Positions 12,173 through 23,179 are shown, counted from the first letter of the stretch. The stretch: 64,000 bases of DNA from Owenia fusiformis (GCA_903813345.2 CAIIXF020000005.1:22077375-22141374), one strand, 5' to 3'. Translations and numbers: made by a program. The notes: generated by a model not told the origin, from the sequence alone.

Positions 12173-12480
12173 TCATAGAAGTTTATAAAATACAGGGCTT
12201 ATAGGATATCCTGCATCCCTGTTCAACATTGGTTTATATTGCTTTATATAAACTGCCTCTTTAACTTTATGCTTGAGATTATTATTTTCTGTATCTATCA
12301 CTGAAACGTTTTGCCAGTCAATTGTATGATCATAATAATCAAGGGAATGTTCTTTTATTGCAGATGCCATTACATCACCATTCTCCTCTTGTGTTCTTTA
12401 ATTCTTGATCCTAAATCACGCCTGGTTTCACCTATATAACACCCCTGACACTGCTTGCAGTTGATCTTGTATATAACATT
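12173..12480 (-). pseudogene. GIY-YIG endonuclease remnant of the Penelope-like element
   Basis: The first frame (12376-12480) gives VIYKINCKQCQGCYIGETRR followed by DLGSRIKEH, the GIY-YIG core. One frameshift later (12173-12370), SAIKEHSLD, IDWQNVSVID, KVKEAVYIKQYKPMLNRD and SPVFYKLL match the C-terminal half of PLE endonucleases. In intact PLEs this domain cuts the target DNA for priming. The frameshift near 12371 inactivates it. Confidence 0.8.
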
Positions 12481-12739
12481 GGATCGTTTTTCTGTTTCCA
12501 CATTGTCCTTTACTAGTTGATCACGTAAGGTCATAGACGATTTAAAACATGCCCGGATTTTGTCTTTTAAAAATGCGTATCAGTTGGTTGGATATATTCG
12601 GAACAAAAGGAAGCACAACCGTTCCTTTTACCTCTGTAGATTGTGTAGGTTGTGTCCTTCTAGGTCTGTTTATTACCAATTGATTCACCTTCTTTGATTA
12701 ACCAATCTGGATACCCAAACTCCTTAAGCAATTGTTTGA

Positions 12740-13324
12740 TTAATGCCTTTTTTGTATAAGATCTTCAGGTTTGCTAACAATTAACAATGCCCGTCTATAC
12801 AATGTTTTAACTACCCCTCTCTTTGTGTCGATGGAATGACTAGAATTATAATGTAAATATTGGTTTGTGTGTGTAGGTTTCCTATATACTTTAAATGTGA
12901 TTGATCCATCCTGCTCAATGTGTGTTAAACAGTCTAAAAATGGAAGGTCCCCATTCTTGCATACCTCTTTCGTAAATTTTATACCTTCATTTTGTCTGTT
13001 TAAATGTTCAGTAAAAGACTCCACAGCATCTTTAGCAATAACTGCATATGTGTCATCGACAAAACGGCACCAGAGTTTCAGAGGAATGTCTGCTGAGGCC
13101 AAGGCCTTTTCTTCAAAGTCTTCCATGAATATATTGGAAATGATAGGTGACAACGGAGACCCCATAGCACAACCTGACTTTTGTCCGTAATAATCATCAT
13201 TCCATAGAAAGTATGTTGTGTTCAAACAGAATTTTAATAACTCTGCTATATTCTTAGGAGATAGCCGTGTTCTATCTTTTAAAAAGCTAGTTGGATGATT
13301 AGCGAAACGTCGAAAATAAAACAT
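12740..13324 (-). pseudogene. Penelope-like reverse transcriptase fragment
   Basis: This 194-codon open stretch carries DRTRLSPKNI, the palm motif GCAMGSPLSP at residues 51-60 and catalytic FVDD at 88-91. LPFLDCLTHI and YRKPTHTNQYLHYNSSHS follow, all typical of the Penelope RT. The first 16 codons (MFYFRRFANHPTSFLK) come from the inverted terminal repeat rather than from an RT N-terminus, so the fingers region is missing. Downstream the frame is lost at about 12740 and resumes as a diverged linker. It is a dead copy. Confidence 0.88.
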
Positions 13325-13436
13325 TTTACTCTGAAGTAAATGAACTTAAGTTATTATTAATATATTTTTATTATCTTCAAAGAAACCCCCTGGATGATGA
13401 TCATTTCAGCTGATATTCCTCTTGAACCCGTGGTGT

Positions 13437-13828
13437 AAAAGTCATGAATGAAAAAGTCGAGAAATCTTAAAAAGAAACAAGAAAGTTCACGACCTTGACA
13501 TGACCTTGACGATCGCTGAGTTAAAAAATTGTCGAAACAAATCTCTGAAATGTGATCATTTCCTTAATTCATTATGGACTATTTGAGATAATATTAGCTT
13601 AGTATTATGTGGGAAGCACCCACTGATAGATATTCATCGGGAGGATGCATCGATTTACCAAATGCATCATGTTTTCTGCATTTTAGTGTAAGTACTCTAT
13701 TATCGCCCACTATATTTCTTTGGAAATATATATTCGTTAATACTTGGCCATTCCTCGATATTTCTGGAGCTCTCTGTGAAGCAGGATGAACGCTTATTAG
13801 GGGTGGGCCCTTAATATGGCGATAATGG
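13437..13828. mobile_element. Fragment of the TACCGTATTCTC element family inside MITE M1
   Basis: Segments such as AAGTTCACGACCTTGACATG, GTGGGAAGCACCCACTGATA, TACTCTATTATCGCCCAC and ATCCTCC-like motifs match 490-880 in inverse orientation. The tips are worn. Confidence 0.6.
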
Positions 13829-13925
13829 TATGTCAAAGAAGATGTTCAGCCAAATATTGAACAGATAGCTCAGAAAAAATAAAAATTTTCAAATTTTCTC
13901 TCTAAAGTCCTTGTTGCCCCTTTAA

Positions 13926-14155
13926 TTTGAAGCAAGTTGAAAATCATCTTTTTGACGATTTTTGACCTTGAGACATTTGTTGAAGGTCAAATCTCAAATC
14001 TAAATTCAAAGGACGGGTGGCTTTAAGACCCTATATTAGCCCCCAAGATATTTAGAAAAAATTGTACAGGATATAAAAGAAGAGACTTTGTTTGATAACC
14101 AGATCCAAAAATTAGGTCATTCTGACATTTATATTTCAGAATATAGGTCATTCTA
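13926..14155 (+). repeat. AAGGTCA-type unit and unassigned spacer
   Basis: 13926-14005 is one more of the roughly 90-bp units (TTTGAAGCAAGTTGAAAAT, GAAGGTCAAATCTCAAA). The rest up to the mariner tip shows nothing recognisable. Confidence 0.5.
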
Positions 14156-15192
14156 CAGGGTGGTCCAAAAAAATGGGACACTCGTATTTCAAAAATAAAT
14201 AATGGTTTTCTTGATGAAAACATGTCATATTATATACCAGTGGATAGGGAATTTACTTATCTTTAATTTGGTTTATCATAAGTTCAAATTTATTATAATG
14301 TCTGTCAACCAGCGTCCATTATATAAATGACGTAATTTTATTTTCAAAACGGGTTCTCCAAAACTTGCAAACTTTTTTTACACAAACAGACGTTCAATAT
14401 GTCCATCATTTTGATCAATTATAGCTCTCAATTTTGGCCTTAACTGGTCAAAAACATCATTGATATTCTGTTGAGACAATGAATTCCACTTCTCAACAAG
14501 TCTATCCTTAATAAGGGACTGAGTAGATGTAAGGGTTTCATGATAAACCAATTCTTTTTGTTCTCCCAATACGTGGTAGTCGCAGACGTTGACATCGCAT
14601 TATCCAATTATGTTGTTTTAAGACCATCCTGGTTACCTCGAATCATTACATTTTCCACCAAGATGGGGCTCCAAGCAATAGATCTCACAAGAGTGTCAAA
14701 TGTTTCAAAGAAAATGTGCCTAGATTCATCTCCCTAATCACTGCCTCCCCCAGATCATACGATCAACCAATGTCTGCGACTACCATGTATCGGGAGAACA
14801 AACAGAATTGGTTTATCATGAACCCCTTACATCTACTCAGTCCCTTATTAAGGATAGACTTGTTGAGAAGTGAAATTCATTGTCTTTAACAGCATATCAA
14901 TGATGCTATTGGCCAGTGTAGGCCAAAATTGAGGGGTACAATTGATCAAAATGGTGGACATATTGAACATCTGTTTATGTAAATAAAATTGACAATAAAA
15001 CTTGCTTTTGCAATTTTTGGAAAACCTGTCATTTATATTATGGACACTGGTTGACAGACATTATAAAAAATTTGAACTTATGATATACCAAATTAAAGAT
15101 AAGTAAATTCCCTATCCATTGGTATATAATATGACATGTTTTCATCAGAAAAATCAATATTTATTTTTGAAATACGAGTGTCCCATTTTTTT
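14156..15192. mobile_element. Mariner-derived fold-back of about 1 kb
   Basis: A TA dinucleotide precedes CAGGGTGGTCCAAAAAAATG. The roughly 420-bp left arm (14156-14575) returns inverted at 14785-15192, up to CGAGTGTCCCATTTTTTT, where the last roughly 11 bp of the right tip are missing. Both arms encode a transposase C-terminal end on outward-facing strands: the left arm (14378-14569, minus) reads WNSLSQQNINDVFDQLRP and ends HIERLF, as in Tc1/mariner enzymes. The centre (14650-14720) has an IDLTRV remnant near where the last catalytic block (PDLTP) would be. Confidence 0.75.
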
Positions 15193-15193
15193 T

Positions 15194-15297
15194 TGAAATT
15201 TTCTCTTGAAAAAATAAATCTTCCAAATTTGTTGAGTTTTCTTGCAAAAATCGCCTAATCCCCCCTCCATCCATTTTGTATGATCACCGGGCGTGAG
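15194..15297 (+). repeat. Fragment of the 4.5-7.3 kb fold-back arm
   Basis: TTTTCTCTTGAAAAAATAAA through CCATCCATTTTGTATGATCA matches the outer arm at 7175-7275. It directly abuts the truncated mariner fold-back. Confidence 0.65.
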
Positions 15298-15502
15298 TTC
15301 ACTCATGCAGTTCCATTTGCTTTGGGTATTTTATTAGCAAATGTCGTTTTTTCCGCCTACTGATTGTGACTTACGGTATATTTCTTCTGTACAATAAAGT
15401 TGAGCTGGATTTCTAAATATGAACATTGGTTTGATCAGCCAGTGAACTGTGATAATATAAAAAAATTATTCATACACAAAACATCAAGATAAAATGATTG
15501 TA

Positions 15503-15739
15503 CAGTTGGGGACATAAATAAATGACAGGTGGATTTGCTGAAGTGAGGATTTCCCATGTTAAAAATAAGAGAATTTACAAGAGGCCATACATCAGTGGAT
15601 GAGATTATACAAAATGTAAAATATACAAATTTTAAGGGATATATATCTACACAATATTGGAAATTATGGGCTTTCAGACCACCATAATTAGGAAATGGTG
15701 ATCGAAAATCGACCTGTCATTTATTTTTGTCCCCAACTG
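15503..15739 (+). mobile_element. 237-bp TA-flanked MITE M2, copy 1
   Basis: CAGTTGGGGACATAAATAAA is the left tip, its inverse ATTTTTGTCCCCAACTG is the right tip, and TA lies on both sides. It has no coding capacity and is a mariner-type MITE. Copy 2 (56931-57167) is the same length with about three visible differences. Confidence 0.88.
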
Positions 15740-15741
15740 TA

Positions 15742-16525
15742 CTTGCAATCATCTCATATGAATGTATTGAAAGGAATTGCATGTTATTATGTTGCTTAGA
15801 GCCATGGTAAAGATATATCTTCTCAAGAGGTCATGCTCCAGTGCAAGCATACATATTAGTTCATGAAAAGATCATATGAATCAAGAAAATATACATGTAC
15901 TTAAATATATAAAACACAACTGTCACAATCATTCTAAGTATTTTCAAAATGGCTGACATCATTTTATTTCATGCTGAAAATTGCAGAAAAGTTCCATTTT
16001 TGCACAATGCTTGGTCATTACCTAGATTTTTACATATCTCAAGAAGTACCTAAGAAGTACACTATTCCCTCAATCTATATAACTTTCTAGGTAAGAACCA
16101 AGCGTTATATGGACAAAGCAAGAGTTTATCATATGACCTTCCTCTATCTAAAAAGAAGTAGGTCCACAATTGCAAACATAACTAGTCCCTACTCAATGAC
16201 TATTGAAATATGACTATTTATATGTACAAAATATTAATCCAATGAGTGTATAGAGTGACACAATCAAAGAATGGGACATCTGCCAAGTTGGGTTTATATA
16301 TTCTGGAGACATTTTCTGAGACTGATAAAAAAATTCATATTTTCACAGGAAGTGATACATATACCTCCCAAATCAACCAAAATATACTTTCTATCAGTAA
16401 TGTTGAATGCTTTTTATTGCTATTTCTTGAAAATATACATCGCTAACACTGAAGCATCACCATAAACAATGTTAATTGTTGATTCAAAAAATATTTAATG
16501 TTAACCTTATTTGATAATATTCTAG
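15742..16525. other. Intron sequence, nothing recognised
   Basis: This is AT-rich, unique-looking sequence within the intron between exons 5 and 6. The short overlapping ORFs at 16246-16465 have no recognisable motifs and no exon-like borders. Confidence 0.5.
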
Positions 16526-16529
16526 TCTA

Positions 16530-16915
16530 TTTGAAAAAAAGGTCAATAGAAGCAATCTGAAAAAATTTTTTGACCTTGAGACAGTCATTGAAGGTCAAGT
16601 AAGATTCGAACTTCTGAGAAATTGTAGATGATTTTGAAAAAAATTTGGTCAATTTGAAGCAAGATAAAAAAGACCTTTCTGACCTTGTTTTGACCCTGAG
16701 AAAGTCATTGAAGGTCAAATCTAAAATCTATTTGAACTTCTGAAAACTTGTAGATGATTTTGGAAAATTTGAAGTAAGTCTAAACAAAATTTGTTAAGTT
16801 ATTGGAAGTTTTAAGAATTTGTTACAGACACCAACCACAGATCGCCAACAACAAATCGCCGTCACAAAAAACAGAGGTCATAACAATATGTCACCACTTT
16901 TGGTGGTGACATAAA
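16530..16915 (+). repeat. AAGGTCA-type units and a small GTCACCAC hairpin
   Basis: Two to three units of about 90 bp are followed by TATGTCACCACTTTTGGTGG-TGACATA (16890-16911), a short hairpin resembling the end of family R4 (GTCCCCACC/GGTGGGGAC). Confidence 0.55.
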
Positions 16916-16919
16916 AACC

Positions 16920-17282
16920 ACATTTAAAAAAAATATATTATTTCAAATCAAATCTGGCAATTTATCATTTACATTTTTCTTTCATGATGTGTATCTATAT
17001 AGCCTAATAGTGATGTTCTAAAACAGCAATCATGACTTTTATTTGTGCTTTTAAAACATGTGTTTACTAGAAATGTATTTCTCAACATCAATTTTAACAA
17101 CAGTGATGTTAACCATAAATACTGAATGGGTGTTTATCTACAAGAAGTGTTCACTAAAGAAGGGTTCACAAGAGGGATGGCCACAGAAATGAAAAGTTCA
17201 TAAAATAAATGTGTTCTGATAGGTATTCTCTATAGCAATGTGTCAACTGGAGAGAGGTGATCACTACAAAGTACAGTCATTA
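16920..17282. other. Intron sequence, nothing recognised
   Basis: AT-rich with no ORF, repeat or structural signal that I can support. Confidence 0.5.
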
Positions 17283-17286
17283 TTAA

Positions 17287-17626
17287 AGGGGCAACAAGGA
17301 CTATAGAGAAAATTTGAAATTTTTTATTATTTATGGTCGATATCTGGCTTAACATCTAATCTGACATACCTATTTTCTTAAAATGTAAGGATAAACTCTC
17401 AATTTCAGCATTAAAAAGTGTAAATTAGTTCAAAGCTTCTATAAAGGGAATCCCACTCATAGATTTTTAAGATTCACCACGTTTCAATAGGAATATCAGC
17501 TGAAATAATGTTCATCCCGGGGGTTTCTTTGGAGATAATAAAAATATATGAAATATCCAAACTTAAATATATTTTGACACTGGTCAATGATCGTTAAATA
17601 GCCACCCTGCACTAATTGTTGCACCT
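17287..17626 (-). mobile_element. TTAA-flanked MITE M1, copy 2
   Basis: TTAA occurs at 17283-17286 and 17627-17630. The left tip is AGGGGCAACAAGGACTATAG and the right tip is CTGCACTAATTGTTGCACCT, the reverse orientation relative to the other two copies. The length is 340 bp and it is non-coding. Confidence 0.82.
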
Positions 17627-17732
17627 TTAACTAGTAGAGTATTCCAAAGAGAGATCTTAGAAAGATTTAAACTAGATGTAGGTGTTCACTAAAGAGATAT
17701 TTAAGATATGTTGAACTGTACATTGTACTTAC

Positions 17733-17791
17733 ATTAACATTTAGATCAAACTTTAAGAGGCAAGAAAACAATGCTGCCTGTCTGTACATAT
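17733..17791 (-). CDS. Exon 5 of the multi-pass membrane protein gene (59-bp micro-exon)
   Basis: This small exon has an acceptor after a T-run (TTTTTTTTTAG) and a GTAAGT donor. The split codon with exon 4 gives Tyr169, then MYRQAALFSCLLKFDLNVN, ending in phase 0. It continues directly into FSFIVLAL of exon 6, forming the fifth hydrophobic stretch, which carries a buried acidic residue in the KFDLN motif. The exact phase match on both sides is the main evidence that it is real. Confidence 0.8.
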
Positions 17792-17850
17792 CTAAAAAAA
17801 AATAGTAATTTAATTGTTCCATTGAAGACTTTTAAAAGATATTTGTATCC

Positions 17851-18620
17851 CCCTATCACACCAAACTAGTTCTTACCAGTCCTACAAAAACGTTGTGAAA
17901 TGGGCTTAATTTGGCTGTGGTCGGGAAATATGTCTAAAATAATTAGCTACTTCGTTCATAAACAGTCTTCAACACGTCCATCTCATTCGCAGTTTGTTCA
18001 GGTCGCATCACGTTGGTGTGCAACGTCGTATAAGGTGTCCCTTAGTCTAGAAGGTCATCATGACCTGATTACAGAATGGTATGGTCATCATCAAATTTCG
18101 AATCGATTCAAAATTCTAAATCACATTCCCTATTCGGGAAAGTTCATGAAGTTTGTAAACAGACCGTAGAATGTTGTAGCTACGTTCATTTCATTCGCAC
18201 ACAATTAAAACCACTTTTGAAGAACGCAGTGGCAACTTGCTTGGTGTGTTAGCTATATACGTTCTTAATCAGTTTTAACTCGTTTGCAATTAGTGCTACC
18301 TTGTTCTCAATATGTCCTCAGACAGTTCAATTTGTTGTAAAAACCTCCCTAGGAGGATTGAAGTACGACGGTTCCATTCATAGTACGTCCAGCTCGTCGT
18401 TAGTAGGTTGTCACTCGTTCTAATTGTAGAATGTGACGACCAAGAGAACATTTTGAGCATGTTCTTTCTAAGTACTAGAGGATCTACCCGTTTGAGTACG
18501 TTTGATTAAAGTTTGTAAAAAGACCCCAATTAAACGGTTCTAAGTACATCCTGTCCATTTGTACACAGTTGAAGCCCGTTTTTGAGAACGTAGTGAGAAC
18601 TTGTTTGGTGTGATAGTAGG
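17851..18620. mobile_element. TIR element of about 770 bp in the intron between exons 4 and 5
   Basis: The left end CCCTATCACACCAAACTAGT and the right end ACTTGTTTGGTGTGATAG are inverse copies. Inside, 18115-18250 and 18510-18620 are related direct subrepeats ending GAACGTAGTGAGAACTTG-like, so the right end is doubled. The 89-codon ORF at 17900-18169 has no recognisable motif. Confidence 0.72.
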
Positions 18621-18833
18621 GTAAGTGACATAATGTAATTTTGGTTAGTTTAATGTAAACAAACAGTATATGGAACAGAATATAAATATCAAAAGAAATG
18701 GGTTTTTAATCCATTTAAAAAAATCTATTTTATGTATATTTTAAAAGTAAAGTATACATCTTAACATTGTATGATGAAGTGGGGGTTTTGCCACTTATAG
18801 CTAATAGTTGGTTGCAACTGGACTGCGACTTAC

Positions 18834-18951
18834 ACTGAAAGGCAGCTGATGCTCCCACAATTCTAAACTCTAGAAAACCAAATTCCCTCGCAACTGCCAC
18901 GGCTAACCCTATGTTTAGTGGTACCAACACACATGCTGCTATCAAACGAAT
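18834..18951 (-). CDS. Exon 4 of the multi-pass membrane protein gene (membrane segment 4)
   Basis: The acceptor is TTGTGTTTACAG and the donor is AGT/GTAAGT, with phase 0 entry and phase 1 exit. The 39 residues begin with a membrane segment (IRLIAACVLVPLNIGLAVAV), then a mixed segment with FGFLEFRIVGASAAFQ. The exon lies 1 kb from exon 5, with a TIR element filling most of the intron between them. Confidence 0.82.
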
Positions 18952-19380
18952 CTGTAAACACAAAGATATAAACAAACATAAGACTCCAAAGATGATACGG
19001 GTGAAAAAGATTGCACTTTTGAGTCATACTGTACTATTTTATTTTAATATTCTTTTTGACAGGTCAAAAATATAATATCAAACATATATAACCAAAGTAG
19101 AAGTATTCTACTCATAGACACCCCAGAATAGCCTGACAATGGTAAAGTCAGATACCGTTGTCACAAATGGCTGATATATAACTACCGGTAATCATGAACT
19201 GTATGTTTAATAGAGCACCTAGACTAAATTCCTTTGGAACAACAATCAATCAAAGTGTCTTAACACTCTTTGTACAGTTAATAATGGTCTACCATCGAAA
19301 TAAAGTCTTTAATTTAACCAATCAAAATGAGATACTGGACAACAGACACTGTAATTACTATATGTTGTCTTTCTAAACTA

Positions 19381-20330
19381 GACAACAGCAACGCCAAAGC
19401 ATAGCAAATCCCATCGAACATGGTTGGCATTTTTACAAGCAAAATATATAGCAAAAATGGCTGCTATTTTGCAAAATGGCCAGCTTCTACCAAAAGTGTC
19501 ATTAGACAGTGTGCCATGCTTATAGTATTCACATACCAAATATGAACAAAATCGCTCCACTACTTTTCTAATTTTAGTTAAATACGTTAAAATGGTGGCC
19601 ATTTTTTAAAATGGCCACCTTCTACCAAAAGTGTCATTAGACAGTGTGCCATGCTTATAGTATTCACATACCAAATATGAACAAAATCGCTCCACTACTT
19701 TTCTAATTTTAGTTAAATACGTTAAAATGGTGGCCATTTTTTAAAATGGCCACCTTCTACCAAAAGTGTCATTAGACAGTGTGCCATGCTTATAGTATTC
19801 ACATTCCAAATATGAACAAAATCGCTCCACTACTTTTGGAGCAATAGTAAAATACGTTAAAATGGAAGCCATTTTTTAAAAATGGCCGCCTTCTACCAAA
19901 AGTGTCATTTGATAGTGCCATGCTTATAGTATTCACATACCAAATATGAAAAAATCGCTCCACAACTTTTCGAGTTACATCAAAAATCGTAAAATAACGA
20001 GTAAAGGCCACCATTTTTCAAGATGGCTGCCATGTGCTTTAATATCTACAGTTCTACTTTTATTAATGTCCTATATAATTTTTTTACATTCAAAACATTG
20101 CAATTACAGTTTTACATATTGCACCTAAATTACTGTAAGATCGGAACTAAAATGGCTGCCATTTTTAAATGAGCAGCCATTTTGAAAATCAGTTTTCGAG
20201 CAAAACTTCTACACCCATAAGGTATATGTGCATGTACAAAATATGAGCAAAATTGGGCCAATGGTATTTGAGTTATTGCCCGGATGGACGAGTGGATTGA
20301 TGGACGTACGTACGTACAGACGGACGGACG
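19381..20330 (+). repeat. GGAC-tailed family R1 with tandem units of about 115 bp
   Basis: It starts AACAGCAACGCCAAAGCATA and GCAAATCCCATCGAACA, then has four units of ACCAAAAGTGTCATTAGACA ... CGCTCCACTACTTTT ... AAAATGGTGGCCATTTTTTA. The R1 body follows, with TTATTGCCCGGATGG and a GTAC/GGAC run. Its terminal CTTCGTTCGATGGGATAA is displaced to 21097-21137 by the insertion at 20331-21096. Confidence 0.85.
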
Positions 20331-21096
20331 TCTTGTTTATATGCTTTTCATGTCATCTTCATTCAGTCCGGCTTGAAAATTTATTTGTAGTTGCTGTTGT
20401 TTTCTTCTTACTTCTTCTGATTTAATTTTTCTTTTTCTTTCACTTTTTGTTGTCTTAGTTTCTTCTTCTATGTTTCTGTTGTTGTTATTTTCTTGTCCTC
20501 TTTAGTTTCTTCTTTCTTGGTCTTCTTTCTCCCTATTACTTTTCTCTTTGGTCTTGTTTGGTATTGGGTCTGCAGACTTGTGACTACACGTCAGTGGGTT
20601 AAAGCTTTTTCTACCGGTAACATTCCCCTTTGTCTTTATCGATGTTTGTTTTTGTTGCTGTTTTCCTTCTATAGTTTACCTTCATTTCGGAGAGTGGTAT
20701 CTAAATTCTGTTCATTCTTGTTGTTTTTCTCATTTCCTTATTAGTCTTAGAACTCTGACCATATCTTTAATATTTGATTTTTTGGCTTTTTGTATTTTAT
20801 CTGCATCCATTTATTTTTAGCAATTGTCTTTTTGATATATGCTGACAGTGTTTCTTTCTTATATCCTTGAGATATCAGTTTTTCCCCTAGAACTTGATTC
20901 TTTTGGAAGCAATTTTTTCATCACTGCAGACTCTTGATATTCTTGTTATCTGTGACACATAAACTCCATATGATTGTTTTCTTGGAATGTTTCCTGAAAG
21001 GTCTGTATATTGAAATTAAAATCCTCTCTCTTTTCATATATTTGTGTAGTAATTTTCTTGTGTTCTATTGTAAGTTCCATGTCAAGAAATGTTGCT
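20331..21096 (-). mobile_element. 5'-truncated retroelement inserted in an R1 repeat
   Basis: The R1 repeat runs into it at GACGGACGG and resumes at TTTCCCTATATCCCTCTGAA. On the minus strand the block starts mid-protein (20747-21094) and ends in an A-rich, non-coding 3' region, as expected for a truncated reverse-transcribed insertion. Confidence 0.65.
20747..21094 (-). pseudogene. Retroelement polyprotein C-terminal remnant
   Basis: Two frames joined by a frameshift read FLDMELTIEHKKITTQIYEK then REDFNFNIQTF, and GNIPRKQSYGVYVSQITRIS, RVCSD, LGEKLISQGYKKETLSAYIK, ending KIWSEF and a stop. The order FLD-(L/M)-x-(L/I), KREDFNF, P-x-x-x-x-YGVY(I/V)SQ and LL-x-QGY is a pattern I know from the region just after the RT in a group of invertebrate retroelements. 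I cannot name the clade with confidence. It is frameshifted and truncated, so not functional. Confidence 0.6.
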
Positions 21097-21583
21097 TTCC
21101 CTATATCCCTCTGAACTTCGTTCGATGGGATAATTACTCAAATTCAGAATCTGTTGTCATTGACGATAGAGAAGACGCTTTTTATTGTGGCGATTCACGA
21201 CCCAATTTGATCGAAAATGGGATTTCATATGATACATTATCACAGTGACAGATGGTTATGTCTGCCATTTGTGACAGCGGTATCTGACTTTACCGTTGTC
21301 AGGCTATTCCGGTGTGATAGAGGGACAAGTTTAATTTACAACATAATAGTTCATATTGCATGTACCAGGCACAATTTATCCTTTATCAATGATAAAAACA
21401 TCAATTGACTTTAATCATTAGTACACTATCTTTGATTTGAGTATAGAAAGTTAATAAGCAACAAGTTAACTATGCTTAATATATATATAAAAGTTACTAT
21501 GCTACTATACAGTTACTATACAGTATGTACATATACATGAAATTAATGTTTATCAACCTGTATATCTCAAATGTGCATTTATA

Positions 21584-22632
21584 CAAGGGGCGATCCATAT
21601 ATTCTGATAAAAATGCTCTCAGTTTGTGATTTTTTCACATATCCCTCTCATTTTTTCAGAAAATGTAGATTATGTAATTACATATACAATGCTAAAATAT
21701 TATAGCTATATCTTAAATTATCATTGAGATAAGGTTGCCATGGTAACCTGTATTAAGGGTAGGCAGGTCAATTAAATTATAACATATAAATATCATAATA
21801 ACTTGTTATTTTAATTATTTTAAAGCATACGGAAATCATGCATTTTTTCAAAAAAAAGTTTGGTATTGTTGCTCGTTGTGTGTTGCTAAAAAATATGTGC
21901 TCACTATAACATCACACCAAATCACAATAGCATTGTAGGACAGAATGGACCAATTGACATTACACGTTATGAGACACACCAAAATCAAATTGTCAGATGA
22001 GGTTAATGTGGCTGATGCATAGTGTGACATTAACAGATACTACATTAGGGAATACCATTAGATTTTATTTTCTTTCAAGAATAAGTAAGATGACACTGTC
22101 AGAGACTTACATGGACTCATTTAGTGCATGGGTAAGGTGTTATATCTACATAAAGAATCTATAGGTAGTATTGTAAAGAGGAAGGCATGGTCACTGTTGA
22201 AGATCATCCACAATCTGGTTGCAAGAAGAGCTTGTTGACAGAGAATAACACTAGGATAAATTGAGATATTACTTATTAAAAGATAGCTATCCCACTGTGT
22301 AAATTATCAAACAAGGGTATCAGGGGTATAGAACAGATCAATGAATAGTTGGCAATGACTGGAAGATGTGTTTTATCTGCTTAAAATAGGTACAAAGGAA
22401 TGATTAAATTAACATATTTATCTATTTTAGACATTATAATTTAACTGACCTCCCTACCCTAAATACAGGTTACCATGGCAACCTTATTTCAAAATTAATT
22501 TAAGATATAGCTTAAATATTTTAGCATTGTATGTGTAATTACATAACCTACATGTTCTGAAAAATTGAAAGGGATATGTGAAAAAATCACAAAATGAGAG
22601 AATTTTTATCAGAATATATGGATCGCCCCTTG
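21584..22632. mobile_element. 1.05-kb TA-flanked element with roughly 190-bp TIRs
   Basis: CAAGGGGCGATCCATATATT at the left and its inverse ending GGATCGCCCCTTG at the right are both flanked by TA. The inverse match continues for about 190 bp through the palindrome GGTTGCCATGGTAACC. The middle is non-coding. This is probably a mariner-superfamily MITE. Confidence 0.82.
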
Positions 22633-22674
22633 TATACTCTTAAACATGTTCTTCTGGTTGGATCATCAAATGAC

Positions 22675-22800
22675 AAAAATATTTTTTTCTTCTTTTCACA
22701 ACCTTTATTTTACTAAACAGGACGTTTCGGTTCCTGTCTGGATCCTTTTTCAACTGTATAAAAACTGAACTGAAGCGCTACAAAACAATTAAATAAAAAC
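22675..22800 (-). repeat. Possible Penelope-like terminal fragment
   Basis: Read on the minus strand, TTGAAAAAGGATCCAGACAG and GAACCGAAACGTCC resemble the terminal region of PLEs, in which a GAAACGTC core recurs (compare 13290-13320). No coding part accompanies it. Confidence 0.4.
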
Positions 22801-23179
22801 AATATTATGTCATATTAGTTCACCATTTGAATTTTAAATGAATTTTTGGATAGTTGCTTTCTGACACCGAAATGAAATTTCACTGGCATGAAATTTTTCA
22901 AGGATTTTTTTTTTTTTAATTTATTTCTATCATTCATTAGCATACAAATCAATATTTCAAAATGAAATATTTCAAAAACTTTAAATACATTTTCTCAATC
23001 AACAATGTTTCTAACATATTTTTCATATTCAAACATTACAGATATATTTTTTCTCTCATTCTTTGAAAATGTAAAGTCATGTATGGTTTTCTTTATTACA
23101 AGTGACTTGTACAATAACTTTTTATCTAATATTCCCATCCCTATTTTTTCATTATCATTCAAAGCTACATCTTTCCAAA

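Larger units (their letters stand above)
11857..13359 (-). mobile_element. Decayed Penelope-like retroelement with inverted ends
   Basis: A 13-bp target duplication, ATATATTTTTATT, borders it at 11844-11856 and 13360-13372. Read on the minus strand it holds a reverse transcriptase part (12740-13324), a frameshifted linker and a GIY-YIG endonuclease (12173-12480). About 90 bp at the left end (11881-11973) recur inverted at 13270-13367 with few differences. Frameshifts and stops make it non-functional. PLEs are known for a GIY-YIG domain after the RT and for complex terminal repeats. Confidence 0.85.
11756..13921 (+). mobile_element. TTAA-flanked MITE M1, copy 1, carrying two insertions
   Basis: It is flanked by TTAA (11752-11755 and 13922-13925) and starts AGGTGCAACAATTAGTGCAG. 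It ends with the inverse-type CCTTGTTGCCCCT. Two uninterrupted relatives are at 17287-17626 and 24293-24656. Here a PLE (11857-13359) and a fragment of the TACCGTATTCTC element (13437-13828) are inserted. TTAA targets and short tips suggest the piggyBac type. Confidence 0.75.
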
